Shown piece by piece: positions 1 to 9,775 of a stretch of 64,000 nt of DNA (position 1 is the first letter of the stretch; each line of letters begins with the position of its first letter). The notes below the pieces were generated by a model. The model was given only the letters and a program-made list of their open reading frames with translations, had not been told where the DNA came from and searched no databases. This DNA is from Flavobacteriaceae bacterium CP2B (GTDB taxonomy: Bacteria > Bacteroidota > Bacteroidia > Flavobacteriales > Flavobacteriaceae): NCBI GenBank assembly GCA_001683825.1, contig LXTR01000070.1:124001-188000 (forward strand), given 5' to 3'. The position numbers and the translations under genes are program-made.

Positions 1-1
1 G

Positions 2-1279
2 GGACCAGCCAGGGTGCATCTGAAACTGTCATTTGACTGGAAACTTACCCCCGCCTACAATGTAATCGCTACCCTGAAAGGGTCGCAATACCCGGATCAA
101 TGGGTCTTGAGGGGTAATCACCACGATGCCTGGGTTCACGGGGCGGCGGATCCTGTCAGTGGGATGGTTGCCCTGATGGAAGAAGCCCGGGCCATCGGAG
201 CCCTCGCCAAAAAAGGGAACCGCCCCAGGCGCACCCTGGTCTATTGTGCCTGGGATGCCGAAGAGCCCGGCCTTATCGGGTCTACGGAATGGGTGGAACT
301 ACATAGGGAGGAACTCCAGAAAAAGGCCGTGGCCTATATCAATACCGATGGTAACGGAAGGGGCTTCCTGAGGGCCGGCGGATCTCACAGCCTGCAGGCA
401 CTGGTGGGCGAAGTGGCAGGTTCCGTTACCGATCCTCAAACCGGGGTTTCAGTCAAAGAACGGATCATCGCGAAACAGCTTACGGAAGGGGAAAAGGATG
501 AATTTGCCCTTTATGCCTTAGGGTCGGGATCAGACTATACCCCGTTTATCCAACATGCGGGTATCGCCTCCCTCAACCTGGGATACGGGGGTGAAAATGA
601 AGGGGGCGAATACCATACCATCTACGACACCTATAGCCACTACACCCGTTTCAAGGATCCGGGCTTCCAGTACGGGGTGGCCCTGGCCAATACCGCCGGG
701 CGCGTGGTCCTTAGGTTGGCCAACGCCGATGTCCTGCCCTTTGAGTTCGGGCAATGGTATACGACCGTAGACGGGTATTTGAAAGAACTCCTTGGCTTGT
801 CCGAATCCATGCGTGAGACAGTGGAGGAACACAACAAACTGGTAGCACGCAATGCCTATGAATTAAGCGCCGACCCTCAAAAGCCCCTTTTAAAGCCCAC
901 GAAAATGGCAACGGTGCCTTACCTGGATTTTTCACCCGTCCAGAATGCCCTTCTCCAATTAAGCCAGGACATTGCAAAACTTAAAGTCGAGCAATGGCCG
1001 GCGCTCCCAGCGCCCGACCGGGATGCCTTGAACGCCCTCCTGATGCGAACCGAACAAGCCCTTACCGAGGAAAGCGGCCTCCCCAGGCGAAACTGGTACA
1101 AACACCAGCTGTACGCGCCGGGGTTTTACACGGGATACGGGGTGAAAACCCTGCCCGGGGTAAGGGAAGCCATGGAACAAAAAGAATGGGCGGAAGCCCA
1201 GGAGGAGATCCACAAACTGGGTAAGGTCCTCCAACGGGTGCACGCCCATTTAGAGGCAATCGGCAGCCTCGGACAGTAA
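2..1279 (+). CDS. M28 metallopeptidase, glutamate carboxypeptidase II-like (5' partial)
   Basis: C-terminal part of a zinc-dependent exopeptidase of the glutamate carboxypeptidase II / transferrin-receptor-like M28 group, normally exported and removing residues from peptides. The frame is open from the first bases, and the GTG at 14 is not believed to be the start because the codons before it (GPAR) continue the family sequence; the beginning of the gene lies left of the window. Visible in order: the zinc-site stretch NHHDAWVHGAADPVSG, the acidic motif DAEEPGLIGSTEW holding the catalytic Glu, NTDGNGRG, and the late His in GGEYHTIYDTY. The last 130 or so residues match the helical dimerisation domain of this group. 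A gap of 50 bases to the next plus-strand gene suggests co-transcription. Family assignment is firm; substrate is unknown. Confidence 0.9.
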   Translation, partial: GPARVHLKLSFDWKLTPAYNVIATLKGSQYPDQWVLRGNHHDAWVHGAADPVSGMVALMEEARAIGALAKKGNRPRRTLVYCAWDAEEPGLIGSTEWVELHREELQKKAVAYINTDGNGRGFLRAGGSHSLQALVGEVAGSVTDPQTGVSVKERIIAKQLTEGEKDEFALYALGSGSDYTPFIQHAGIASLNLGYGGENEGGEYHTIYDTYSHYTRFKDPGFQYGVALANTAGRVVLRLANADVLPFEFGQWYTTVDGYLKELLGLSESMRETVEEHNKLVARNAYELSADPQKPLLKPTKMATVPYLDFSPVQNALLQLSQDIAKLKVEQWPALPAPDRDALNALLMRTEQALTEESGLPRRNWYKHQLYAPGFYTGYGVKTLPGVREAMEQKEWAEAQEEIHKLGKVLQRVHAHLEAIGSLGQ

Positions 1280-1329
1280 ACATTTCATAACCAACGTATC
1301 AAGAAACCAACCACAGCGAAACCATTCTG

Positions 1330-4300
1330 ATGAAAAATTTCCTATCCCCCCCCTGTTTAGCCATATTGCTCACTACCGCCTTGCTGACCTTGTCCTGCGA
1401 CCGATCCCCCGATATACCGGTTGAAACACCGCTCATTGTCCGGGAAGACTCCCTGGCGGGGGTGGAGAAAGCAAGGATCGCTTATGAAAACAGTGCCATC
1501 AAACTGGCAGAAGGTTTAAAGATCAGCCTGTGGGCCTCAGACTCCCTGGCACCAGACCCCATAGCCATGGACATCGATGACAGCGGGAAAATATTCCTGA
1601 CCCGTTCTAACCGTGGGAAAAACTCGGAATTTGATATCCGTGGGCACCGCGACTGGATGACGCCTTCCATCGCCCTGCAAACCGTAGAAGAACGCAGGGC
1701 TTTCCTGCATGCGACTTTTTCCGAGGAAAAAAGTGAGGAAAATTCCTGGTTCCCTGACCTGAACAACGACAGCATCCACGACTGGCGGGACCTTGCCGTT
1801 GAAAAAGAAGAAGTGTGGATGCTGGAGGACCGGGATGGCAATGGCATCGCCGACCTGTCTACCCGGGTGCTGAGCGACTTCCATCAGGAGGTGACCGATG
1901 TGGCCGGCGCACTGCTGGTCAGGGATGATGAGATGTTTGTGGGGGTAGGTCCGGACATGTGGCGCGTGAGCGACCGCAACAAAGACCAGGTTATGGACAC
2001 CAAAACGAGTATAGCCAGTGGTTTCGCAGTGCATATTGGCTTCAGTGGCCATGGGATGTCGGGCGCTATCCAGGGGCCCGATGGCAAGATTTATTGGGGT
2101 ATTGGCGATATTGGCGCAAGCATCACCACGGTCGGGGGAGAGAAACACCACTACCCCAACCAGGGCGTGATCGTACGGGCCAACCCCGATGGCAGTGATT
2201 TTGAGGTGTTTGCCAGGGGGCTGCGCAACACCCATGAGTTCGTCTTTGATGCCTACGGCAACATTATATCCTCTGATAACGACGGGGACCACCAGGGGGA
2301 AAGTGAGCGCCTGGTGCATATTGTGGAAGGTTCCGATGCCGGCTGGAGGTCTAACTGGCAGTACGGCAAATATACCGATACCAAGAACAACGGCTATAAC
2401 GTGTGGATGGATGAAAAGCTTTTCATCCCCAGATGGGAAGGACAAGCGGCCTATATCATCCCGCCCATCGCCAATTACCACAACGGCCCCACGGGTATGG
2501 CCTATAACCCCGGCAGCGCCCTTGGGAAGGCCTGGTTGGACAAATTTTTCCTGGTAGAATTTGTCGGTAATCCAGGCTTATCGCATATCTGGTCTTTCTC
2601 GTTAAAACCCAAGGGCGCCTCTTTTGATTTGGCGGAGGAAACCGACCTGCTAAGCGGGATCCTTCCCACCGGCCTTCGATTCGGCCCTGATGGGGCCTTG
2701 TACCTGGCCGACTGGATCAATGGCTGGGGTGCAAAAAATGCCGGGCGCGTATGGAAGATCGATGTAGACGAGGAACACGCCGACCTTGCCCGGGAGCGGC
2801 AGGAAGTGCAACGGCTGATGGCGCTGGATTACAGTGAGCAATCGACTAGCGAGTTGGTCGGACTCCTCAAGCATTCGGATATGCGAATTCGGCAGAAGGC
2901 GCAGTTTGAACTTGCCAAAAGTACGTTCTGGGGTTACCGGGCCCTTAAAAAGGTCCTGGAAGAAGAACCAAACCGCTGGGCCCGCATCCATGCGGCCTGG
3001 GCCATAGGCCAAATGGCGTCTGAAGATCCGGACAAGGCTGCGCCATTGGTGGCCCTTTTGGATGATGCCGATCCTGAACTGGCCGCCCAGGCAGCCAAGG
3101 TTCTGGGAGATGTCCGCTATCCCGGCGCGGCGAACCCATTGATGTCAATGTTAAAGGACCAAAACCCTAGGGTACAATTCTTTGCGGCCCAGGCGCTGGG
3201 CAGGTTGGCCCATAAGCCGGCCGCGGGACGCCTGCTGGAATTGCTAGCCGAAAATAACGATAAAGACCTGTATATAAGGCATGCTGCCGTGCTGGCCCTG
3301 AGCCGTATCGGCGCGGCTGACGCCATGGTTGCCCTGGCCGGAGACCAGGACCCCAGCCTTAGGATCGCGGCCGTTTTGGTCCTGAGGAGATTACAGGATC
3401 CGAGGGTTGCGGTTTTCCTGAATGATTCCGATGAATATATTGTTGCCGAAGCCGCCCGCGCCATCAACGATGACTGGTCTATCGAAGCCGCCCTGCCGGA
3501 GTTGGCGGGGATGCTCGGAAAGGGCCGTTTTACTTCCGAACCTTTGTTGCGGAGAGCGATCAATGCCGCCCTCAGGGTAGGCGGCGAACGCGAACTCGAC
3601 CTGCTCCTGTCATTTGCCAAAGATGGGCAACAGCCAGCAGCGATGCGGGGTGAGGCCCTGGCCGCGCTGGGCACCTGGGCATCGCCCTCGGTACTCGACC
3701 GTGTAGACGGGCGATACAGGGGGGAAATCAACCGTGATGTAGCCCCTGTCATCCGACGCATCGAAGAAGACATCCCCGTGTTCCTCACAGATTCCAACGA
3801 ACAAATCCTTTCGGGCATCGCCCAAACCCTGGGGCTACTGGGGATTGATTCCCATAACGAGGATCTTGCGCGTATTTTCAGAAGTCATGGCTCCCCCGGG
3901 GTACGTACGGCCATGCTTGCGGCCCTGGGCAACCTGGACTACCCGGACATCGGACAGCTGGTGAAGCAGGGCATGCGCGATTCCCATCCCGATGTGCGCG
4001 CTACAGCTGTCAGCCTCGTCAGCCAATTGGAAATTAGCAGGGAGGCGTTACCCGAAGTAGTAGACCCCATCTTCAGCAGGGGTTCGGTAGGCGAACAACA
4101 AACCATGCTAACCGTTCTCGGGGAAATGCCCCTGGAACAAAGTGAAGCCGTACTGGTATCCCTAATTGACAGGGGAATCCGAAACCAATTGCGCCAGGAA
4201 GTGATCCTGGACCTGATTGAGGCTGTGGAAGCTACGGAATCTGAAGCCCTGTTACACCGGTTGCAACCGCTGAAGGGAAGTGGGCATACGGTAGATTCCT

Positions 4301-4737
4301 ACCAGGAGACCCTTTATGGTGGAAGATGGTGGCAAGGAAGGTCGGTCTTTAACAGTAACCCTACCGCCCAGTGCGTCCGCTGCCATGCCGTGGACGGTGC
4401 CGGTGGCAAAGTGGGCCCGCCCCTGGACAACATTGGCAATATCCTGACCCGGGAACAACTGCTGGAGTCGCTGATAGAGCCAAGTGCACGAATTGCACCG
4501 GGCTACGGCAATGTGACGCTTACCCTCAAGGACGGGCAGGTAGTCACCGGTTTGTTAAAAGAAGAGCATCCGGACCATCTGCTTTTGGGTACAGCCGAAG
4601 CTGAGCCTATGGAAGTGCCTGTTTCGCGGATTGCCAAAAGGGAAAATGCCATGTCGGCAATGCCCGCCATGGGGCGCATGATCTCCAGGAGGGAGTTGCG
4701 CGACCTGATGGAATACCTCTCGAGCCTCAAGCAATGA
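1330..4737 (+). CDS. Large haem-binding lipoprotein: sugar-dehydrogenase-like propeller, HEAT repeats, cytochrome c domain
   Basis: A 1135-residue exported lipoprotein of the membrane-bound dehydrogenase / putative haem-binding family first described in Pirellula and Verrucomicrobium. Signal peptide ends in a lipobox (TLSC, Cys23). Residues about 50-470 look like a PQQ-sugar-dehydrogenase-type beta-propeller (for example GNIISSDNDGDHQGESERL, LRFGPDGALYLADWINGWG). Residues about 490-980 are HEAT-like helical repeats rich in Ala/Leu (AAQALGRLA, HAAVLALSRIG). A C-terminal c-type haem site CVRCH has Cys1015, Cys1018 and His1019, with Met-rich AMPAMGRM near 1113 as a possible distal ligand source. 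Likely a periplasm- or surface-facing electron-transfer oxidoreductase; the substrate cannot be told from sequence. Same strand as the peptidase before it and the TPR genes after it. Confidence 0.85.
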   Translation: MKNFLSPPCLAILLTTALLTLSCDRSPDIPVETPLIVREDSLAGVEKARIAYENSAIKLAEGLKISLWASDSLAPDPIAMDIDDSGKIFLTRSNRGKNSEFDIRGHRDWMTPSIALQTVEERRAFLHATFSEEKSEENSWFPDLNNDSIHDWRDLAVEKEEVWMLEDRDGNGIADLSTRVLSDFHQEVTDVAGALLVRDDEMFVGVGPDMWRVSDRNKDQVMDTKTSIASGFAVHIGFSGHGMSGAIQGPDGKIYWGIGDIGASITTVGGEKHHYPNQGVIVRANPDGSDFEVFARGLRNTHEFVFDAYGNIISSDNDGDHQGESERLVHIVEGSDAGWRSNWQYGKYTDTKNNGYNVWMDEKLFIPRWEGQAAYIIPPIANYHNGPTGMAYNPGSALGKAWLDKFFLVEFVGNPGLSHIWSFSLKPKGASFDLAEETDLLSGILPTGLRFGPDGALYLADWINGWGAKNAGRVWKIDVDEEHADLARERQEVQRLMALDYSEQSTSELVGLLKHSDMRIRQKAQFELAKSTFWGYRALKKVLEEEPNRWARIHAAWAIGQMASEDPDKAAPLVALLDDADPELAAQAAKVLGDVRYPGAANPLMSMLKDQNPRVQFFAAQALGRLAHKPAAGRLLELLAENNDKDLYIRHAAVLALSRIGAADAMVALAGDQDPSLRIAAVLVLRRLQDPRVAVFLNDSDEYIVAEAARAINDDWSIEAALPELAGMLGKGRFTSEPLLRRAINAALRVGGERELDLLLSFAKDGQQPAAMRGEALAALGTWASPSVLDRVDGRYRGEINRDVAPVIRRIEEDIPVFLTDSNEQILSGIAQTLGLLGIDSHNEDLARIFRSHGSPGVRTAMLAALGNLDYPDIGQLVKQGMRDSHPDVRATAVSLVSQLEISREALPEVVDPIFSRGSVGEQQTMLTVLGEMPLEQSEAVLVSLIDRGIRNQLRQEVILDLIEAVEATESEALLHRLQPLKGSGHTVDSYQETLYGGRWWQGRSVFNSNPTAQCVRCHAVDGAGGKVGPPLDNIGNILTREQLLESLIEPSARIAPGYGNVTLTLKDGQVVTGLLKEEHPDHLLLGTAEAEPMEVPVSRIAKRENAMSAMPAMGRMISRRELRDLMEYLSSLKQ

Positions 4738-4887
4738 ATGGATCAATAAATGGGTATGTATCCATAATTTTCATGTGATTAAAATAACTTAATTGCCTAA
4801 ATATCATTACATTTAGATATCCGAGGGCTGGTATTTCCTTTCCCCTGCCAGCATACATTCGTACGCCGCTTCGTAAATCTAAATGCG

Positions 4888-6579
4888 ATGAAAAACCAGT
4901 TTGTTGTTTTCGTCCTGCCGTTCATCCTCGCAAGCGCGACCATCTTCATGGGTTGCAAGGACCGTCAGGATCAGGCAAGGGCAGAACTTGCCAAGGTCGA
5001 TCTCAAAAGGGGAGCGTTGTTGCTTTGCGGGTCCGGGCAGTTCGGGCAGGTCAATTTTACACTGGGGTGTGAGGCCGAAACGCGGGAAACCTTTAACCTG
5101 GCCCTGTCCCTCTTACACTCGTTTGAATACACCGAGGCCGAAAAGGCATTTGCAAAAGTCATTGACATAGACCCCAATTGCGCAATGGCCTATTGGGGAG
5201 TGGCCATGTGCAATTTCCACCCCTTGTGGGCCCCGCCCAACAAGGAAGAGCTGCAAAAGGGGTCACAGATACTCGCCATCGCCCAACAACTGCATCCCCC
5301 GCCAAGGGTTTCTGCTTACCTGGATGCCATCGGCGCCTATTATCAGGACTGGGAGCACCTGGACCACAGGACAAGGACCTTACGCTTTGAAGCCCAGATG
5401 GAAGCCCTTTACCGAACCTATGAAGACGACCAGGAAGCGGCGATATTTTATGCCCTGGCCCTAAACGCCTCAGCGGATCCCGCTGACAAGTCCTACGGCA
5501 ACCAGCGCAAGGCCGGTGCCCTGCTGGAGCGCTTGTTCCCGTCACAACCGGACCACCCCGGTATTGCCCATTATATTATCCACAATTATGATTATCCCGA
5601 ACTCGCCGAAATGGCGCTGCCGACAGCAAGAAGGTATGCCAGTATCGCTCCGGCCTCCGCCCACGCCCAGCATATGCCATCGCATATATTTACAAGGCTC
5701 GGACTTTGGGAGGAATCCATCGCATCAAACCTAAACTCCACCGCATCTGCCCTGTGCTATTCAGAAAGCATCGCCCCGGACGCCCATTGGGACGAGGAGT
5801 TGCACGGCATGGATTACCTGGTATACGCCTATTTGCAAATGGGGGATGTCGGCAAGGCGGCGGAACAATACAGCTACCTGAAGTCTTTTGAAAACATCTT
5901 CCCGGTCAATTTTAAAGTGGCGTATACGGCGGCAGCTATCCCCGCCCGTCTCGCCCTTGAAAGCAGGGACTGGAAGGCGGCGTCGGAACTGGAACTCCCG
6001 CTCCCAGGGGCCATCGCCTGGGCTGACTATCCATGGCAAAGGTCGCTGCTGCATTTCGCCAGGGGGCTGGGTGCGGTTCACCTGGGTGATCTGACGGCTG
6101 CAGAAAAAGAACTGGCCACACTTGAGGGTAATAAAAAAGAACTGGAAACACACATGGATGCGTACAAGGCGCAACAAGTGCAAATCCAAATAAACAGCCT
6201 GGGCGCATGGATCGCGTTTAAAAAAGGCCTGAAGGATAAGGCCCTGGAGTTGATGCGGGAAGCTGCCCGGATGGAGGCACAAACCGCCAAGCATCCGGTT
6301 ACCCCGGGCGAAGTACTCCCGGCAGGGGAACTCCTGGCTGATATGCTCCTGGCAATGGGTCGGACAGAAGCGGCATTGGCCGCCTACGAAGCCGGTATGC
6401 AAACACATCCCAACCGGTTCAACGGGATTTTAGGGGCTGCGAGGGCTGCCGGTGGACTCGGCGAATTCAAAAAAGCGGCACATTATTACGGGAAATTGTT
6501 GCAGCAGGCATCTTCGTCCCCGGAACAGCGGAGTGAACTTGGGGAAGCAAAGGCGTTGCTGCGTAAACATCCGGTGTAG
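4888..6579 (+). CDS. TPR lipoprotein with conserved His signature
   Basis: A 563-residue exported protein with a lipobox-like signal end (FMGC, Cys23) and TPR-like helical repeats along its length, for example AEKAFAKVIDIDPNCAMAYWG near residue 90. Unlike ordinary TPR scaffolds it carries a histidine-rich centre: HPGIAHYIIH (His223, His228, His232) and HMPSHI (His262, His266). The next gene has the same signature with nearly the same spacing, so the two are paralogues. The clustering suggests a metal or cofactor site, but that is inference; I know of no assigned function for this widespread group. It follows the haem/HEAT lipoprotein after 150 bases, and the TPR paralogue starts 58 bases downstream. 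Confidence 0.8.
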   Translation: MKNQFVVFVLPFILASATIFMGCKDRQDQARAELAKVDLKRGALLLCGSGQFGQVNFTLGCEAETRETFNLALSLLHSFEYTEAEKAFAKVIDIDPNCAMAYWGVAMCNFHPLWAPPNKEELQKGSQILAIAQQLHPPPRVSAYLDAIGAYYQDWEHLDHRTRTLRFEAQMEALYRTYEDDQEAAIFYALALNASADPADKSYGNQRKAGALLERLFPSQPDHPGIAHYIIHNYDYPELAEMALPTARRYASIAPASAHAQHMPSHIFTRLGLWEESIASNLNSTASALCYSESIAPDAHWDEELHGMDYLVYAYLQMGDVGKAAEQYSYLKSFENIFPVNFKVAYTAAAIPARLALESRDWKAASELELPLPGAIAWADYPWQRSLLHFARGLGAVHLGDLTAAEKELATLEGNKKELETHMDAYKAQQVQIQINSLGAWIAFKKGLKDKALELMREAARMEAQTAKHPVTPGEVLPAGELLADMLLAMGRTEAALAAYEAGMQTHPNRFNGILGAARAAGGLGEFKKAAHYYGKLLQQASSSPEQRSELGEAKALLRKHPV

Positions 6580-6637
6580 CCGGGTGCGGTTTCAAGCGTG
6601 AACATCTTCTTATGGAACCCTTATAAATGTACAAATC

Positions 6638-8368
6638 ATGAAAACAAATGCGCGTATTGCCATAGGGGTGCTGGTACTCATATTTGCACTTGCGTACCTG
6701 GCACCTATTCCAACAGAAAACCCCAAACTGCGTTCGCAGAAGGCTTCCTTCGGGGCCATCAAATGCACCGTCGCCAAATTCCTGTTATCCGATGTGGATA
6801 CTACCCGGCAGATTGCCCCCCTTTTTGAAAACCTGGGAAACCACCATTTTGCCATTTCTACCACGAATGATCGGGCACAGGCGTTTTTCAACCAGGGGAT
6901 CCGACTTGCCTATGGCTTTAACCATGCCGAGGCCCATCGTTCCTTCATGGAGGCCACCCGCCTGGATCCAACCGCCGCGATGGCCCATTGGGGCCAGGCC
7001 TATGTCCTTGGCCCCAACATCAATGATACCCAGCCCGATGAGGAAAGGCGCCTAAAAGCCCATGAGGCCATCCAGAAAGCCAACGGGCTCTTCTCTTATG
7101 CCACCAAAAAGGAAAAAGCACTCATTGCAGCCATGGCCCGGAGGTACAGTGCAGACCCGGGTGAGGACCTCTCAGTCCTAAACACAGCCTATATGGAGGC
7201 CATGGCCCGGGTTGCGGCCCAATTTCCCGGGGACGCCGATATACAAACCCTGTACGCCGACGCGGTTATGAATACCACCCCCTGGATGTACTGGGACAAT
7301 GCCGGCAACCCGGCGCCGCATACCCCGGCGGCCAAAAAAGCCCTGGAGAAAGCCATGGAACTACAGCCCGACCATCCCGGTGCCCATCATTACTACATCC
7401 ATATGGTTGAACTGCCCTTCCCGGATCTGGCGGTTCCCAGTGCCGACAAACTCGGGGCACTGATGCCTGCAGCCGGGCACATGGTGCACATGCCCAGCCA
7501 TATCTACATCCGGGTCGGTCGGTACCTCGATGCGGTAAAAGCCAACCAGGACGCCATCCTGGCCGATGAAGACTATATTTCACAATGCTATAGCCAGGGG
7601 ATGTATCCCCTGGGGTACTACCCCCATAATATCCATTTCCTGTGGTCTGCCGCAAGCCTGCTCGGCGCGAGTGAGTTGGCCATTGAAGCCGCCCAGAAAA
7701 CGGCGGAAAAAGTACCGGTAGGGGAGTTAAACGCCCTCCCCTTTCTACAGGACTTTGCCGCTACCCCCCTCCTGGCCTACACCCGCTTTGGCAAATGGAA
7801 TGAAATCCTTACGGTCCCGGCACCCAATGCAGACATAAAGCATTTGCGACTAGTCTGGCATTACGCCAGGGCAATTGCCTTTACGCGAAAAGGCAACCTC
7901 GCGGAGGCTGAAGAGGAATTGGAAGCCATCAAAACATTGCGTGAAGACCCGGAACTGATGCAGTTTATGGGGTCCTTCCAAAATTCCACCGGGGCCATCG
8001 CAGCGGTAGCACATGCCGTAGTGGCCGGTGAAATCAGCGCATTGAAGGGCGACACGGAGGCCGCCCTGGCGCACCTGAATTCCGCGGTGGAACTGGAAGA
8101 TGCCCTGGTGTATTCCGAACCCCCTGCCTGGTATATCCCCACGCGTCAAAACCTGGGGGCACTGCTTATGAAAAAAGGGGATTACCCCCTGGCTGAAAAG
8201 GTGTACCGGGAAGACCTTCAGCGGCTACGGCAAAATGGCTGGTCATTGATGGGCCTTTACCAAAGCCTGAAGGCCCAGGATAAAAACACCGAGGCCATGG
8301 AGATTAAAAAGGAGTTCGAAGGCGCCTGGCAACATGCCGACATCCATATTGAAAGCTCGGTGCTCTAA
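6638..8368 (+). CDS. TPR protein with conserved His signature (paralogue of the preceding gene)
   Basis: A 576-residue protein with an N-terminal hydrophobic segment (residues about 5-24) lacking a lipobox Cys, so probably membrane-anchored or secreted. TPR-type repeats flank a core nearly collinear with the preceding lipoprotein: HPGAHHYYIH (His246, His250, His251, His255) and HMVHMPSHI (His281, His284, His288). The N-terminal repeat reads NQGIRLAYGFNHAEAHRSF, and further repeats follow to the C-terminus (ALAHLNSAVELED, YPLAEKVYREDL). The gene lies 58 bases behind its paralogue and is probably in the same transcript. Function unknown; the retained histidines argue for a shared biochemical activity rather than simple protein-protein scaffolding. 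Confidence 0.8.
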   Translation: MKTNARIAIGVLVLIFALAYLAPIPTENPKLRSQKASFGAIKCTVAKFLLSDVDTTRQIAPLFENLGNHHFAISTTNDRAQAFFNQGIRLAYGFNHAEAHRSFMEATRLDPTAAMAHWGQAYVLGPNINDTQPDEERRLKAHEAIQKANGLFSYATKKEKALIAAMARRYSADPGEDLSVLNTAYMEAMARVAAQFPGDADIQTLYADAVMNTTPWMYWDNAGNPAPHTPAAKKALEKAMELQPDHPGAHHYYIHMVELPFPDLAVPSADKLGALMPAAGHMVHMPSHIYIRVGRYLDAVKANQDAILADEDYISQCYSQGMYPLGYYPHNIHFLWSAASLLGASELAIEAAQKTAEKVPVGELNALPFLQDFAATPLLAYTRFGKWNEILTVPAPNADIKHLRLVWHYARAIAFTRKGNLAEAEEELEAIKTLREDPELMQFMGSFQNSTGAIAAVAHAVVAGEISALKGDTEAALAHLNSAVELEDALVYSEPPAWYIPTRQNLGALLMKKGDYPLAEKVYREDLQRLRQNGWSLMGLYQSLKAQDKNTEAMEIKKEFEGAWQHADIHIESSVL

Positions 8369-8510
8369 CGGCCGGTTTTTAGCCAGGGGGATGCCGCTTT
8401 TTGCCCGGTATGCACTGAAATGAGGACTACCTTATGGGTTTTTGGCGGCCATGTCCTATTTTTAGGACCCGGTCCCTGTCAGTAAAGCCGTTTAAACTAC
8501 GTATATCTCA

Positions 8511-9563
8511 ATGAAAAACCTCCTGAAAATTGCCGTGCTGTTGCTATTGCTGGCAGGATTTGTCCGCTGCAAAGAACAAAAGAAAGCGGAAACTCCCGCC
8601 ATGGAAATCGTACAATCCCCAACCTACCCCATCCTGGGGGAAGGGCAGCTAGAAGCCTATGATGATACCTTCTGGGAGCTGGTATCGCAGGATGCACCGC
8701 TGGAAATACTGGCCGAAGGTCATGAATGGACAGAAGGCCCTTTGTGGGTATCGGCAGACAGCATGCTGCTTTTTACCGATATCCCGAGGAATGCGGTCTA
8801 CCGCTGGAAAGAAGGGTCGGGCACGACAATCTACCTGGAACCTTCGGGCTATCTGGGGGAAAATTTCAAGGGGCAGGAACCGGGGGCCAACGGCTTGCTG
8901 CTCGATAGCACGGGTGCCCTGGTACTTTGCCAGCACGGGGAGCGGCAGATCGCCCGGATGACACACCCCCTGGACCACCCCCAACCGGAATACGAAGTCC
9001 TGGCGGCCACTTTTGAGGGAAAACGGTTTAACAGCCCCAACGATGCCGTATATAAAAGCAATGGCGACCTCTACTTTACGGATCCGCCCTATGGATTGCC
9101 CGAACAGGCCGAAGACCCGGGCAAACAACTCCCTTTCCAGGGGGTGTACCGCCTGGGTACCGACGGGAAGGTGACCCTGCTTACCGACGAATTCAGCCGT
9201 CCCAATGGCATTGCCTTTTCCCCGGATGAAAAGGTACTATACATTGCGAATTCAGATCCCGAAAAGGCCCTCTGGAAGGCTTTTGACGTCAACCGGGAAG
9301 GCCTGCTCGAAAACGGACGCCTGCTGTTTGACGCCACCGACCAGGTGCCTGGCCACAAAGGCCTCCCCGACGGCCTGAAGGTGGATGACCGGGGGAACCT
9401 CTTCGCCACCGGGCCGGGTGGGGTGTTCGTCTTCTCCGACGGGGGCCGGCTGCTGGGCCGTATTCATACCGGGCAGGCGACATCCAACTGTGCCCTCAAT
9501 GAAGATGGCGGTTATCTCTATATCACGGCCGACAGCTACTTGTTGCGCCTTCGCCTGAAGTAA
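8511..9563 (+). CDS. SMP-30/gluconolactonase-like exported protein
   Basis: A 350-residue six-bladed propeller protein of the SMP-30/gluconolactonase/LRE family, which hydrolyses sugar lactones with a divalent metal. A hydrophobic leader ends in GFVRC (Cys20); Arg at -1 is unusual for a lipobox, so lipid attachment is uncertain although export is likely. Family motifs: EGHEWTEGPLW (metal-binding Glu region), NSPNDAVYKSNGDLYFTDPPYGL, RPNGIAFSPDEKVLYIANS and GLPDGLKVDDRGNLFATG. It is about 50 residues longer than cytosolic members, mainly from the leader and N-terminal extension. It stands 142 bases after the TPR pair on the same strand. Substrate not determinable. Confidence 0.87.
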   Translation: MKNLLKIAVLLLLLAGFVRCKEQKKAETPAMEIVQSPTYPILGEGQLEAYDDTFWELVSQDAPLEILAEGHEWTEGPLWVSADSMLLFTDIPRNAVYRWKEGSGTTIYLEPSGYLGENFKGQEPGANGLLLDSTGALVLCQHGERQIARMTHPLDHPQPEYEVLAATFEGKRFNSPNDAVYKSNGDLYFTDPPYGLPEQAEDPGKQLPFQGVYRLGTDGKVTLLTDEFSRPNGIAFSPDEKVLYIANSDPEKALWKAFDVNREGLLENGRLLFDATDQVPGHKGLPDGLKVDDRGNLFATGPGGVFVFSDGGRLLGRIHTGQATSNCALNEDGGYLYITADSYLLRLRLK

Positions 9564-9566
9564 CCG

Positions 9567-9613
9567 CGCTCAGGGAGATGCCCGGCAAACTGGGATCGGG
9601 CAACGCCTGAGCG
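9567..9613 (+). terminator. Nested inverted repeat after the SMP-30-like gene
   Basis: Outer arms CGCTCAGG (9567-9574) and CCTGAGCG (9606-9613) are perfectly complementary, with inner arms TGCCCG (9579-9584) and CGGGCA (9597-9602). Only three T follow, so it may act as a 3'-end stabilising hairpin rather than a strict intrinsic terminator. Confidence 0.5.
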
Positions 9614-9775
9614 TTTGACCAAAATTATTCCTGACCAGGGCCCGGGTAGTTATATACGGGTACTATTGCCTAAGGCGGTTTACAATTCAACCCCTAAAAC
9701 CGACAACCCGGCTCATTCTGCGCCCTTTGGAGGCGGCTTCTGCCTACCTTAGCGATAGCACCAACACGCACGGCT

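Noticed and set aside
1537-2481. 314-codon open frame on the minus strand
   Set aside because: Antisense shadow of the haem/HEAT lipoprotein; its peptide is His/Val-rich without a recognisable domain.
5761-6408. 215-codon open frame on the minus strand
   Set aside because: Antisense to the TPR lipoprotein; no domain and no start context.
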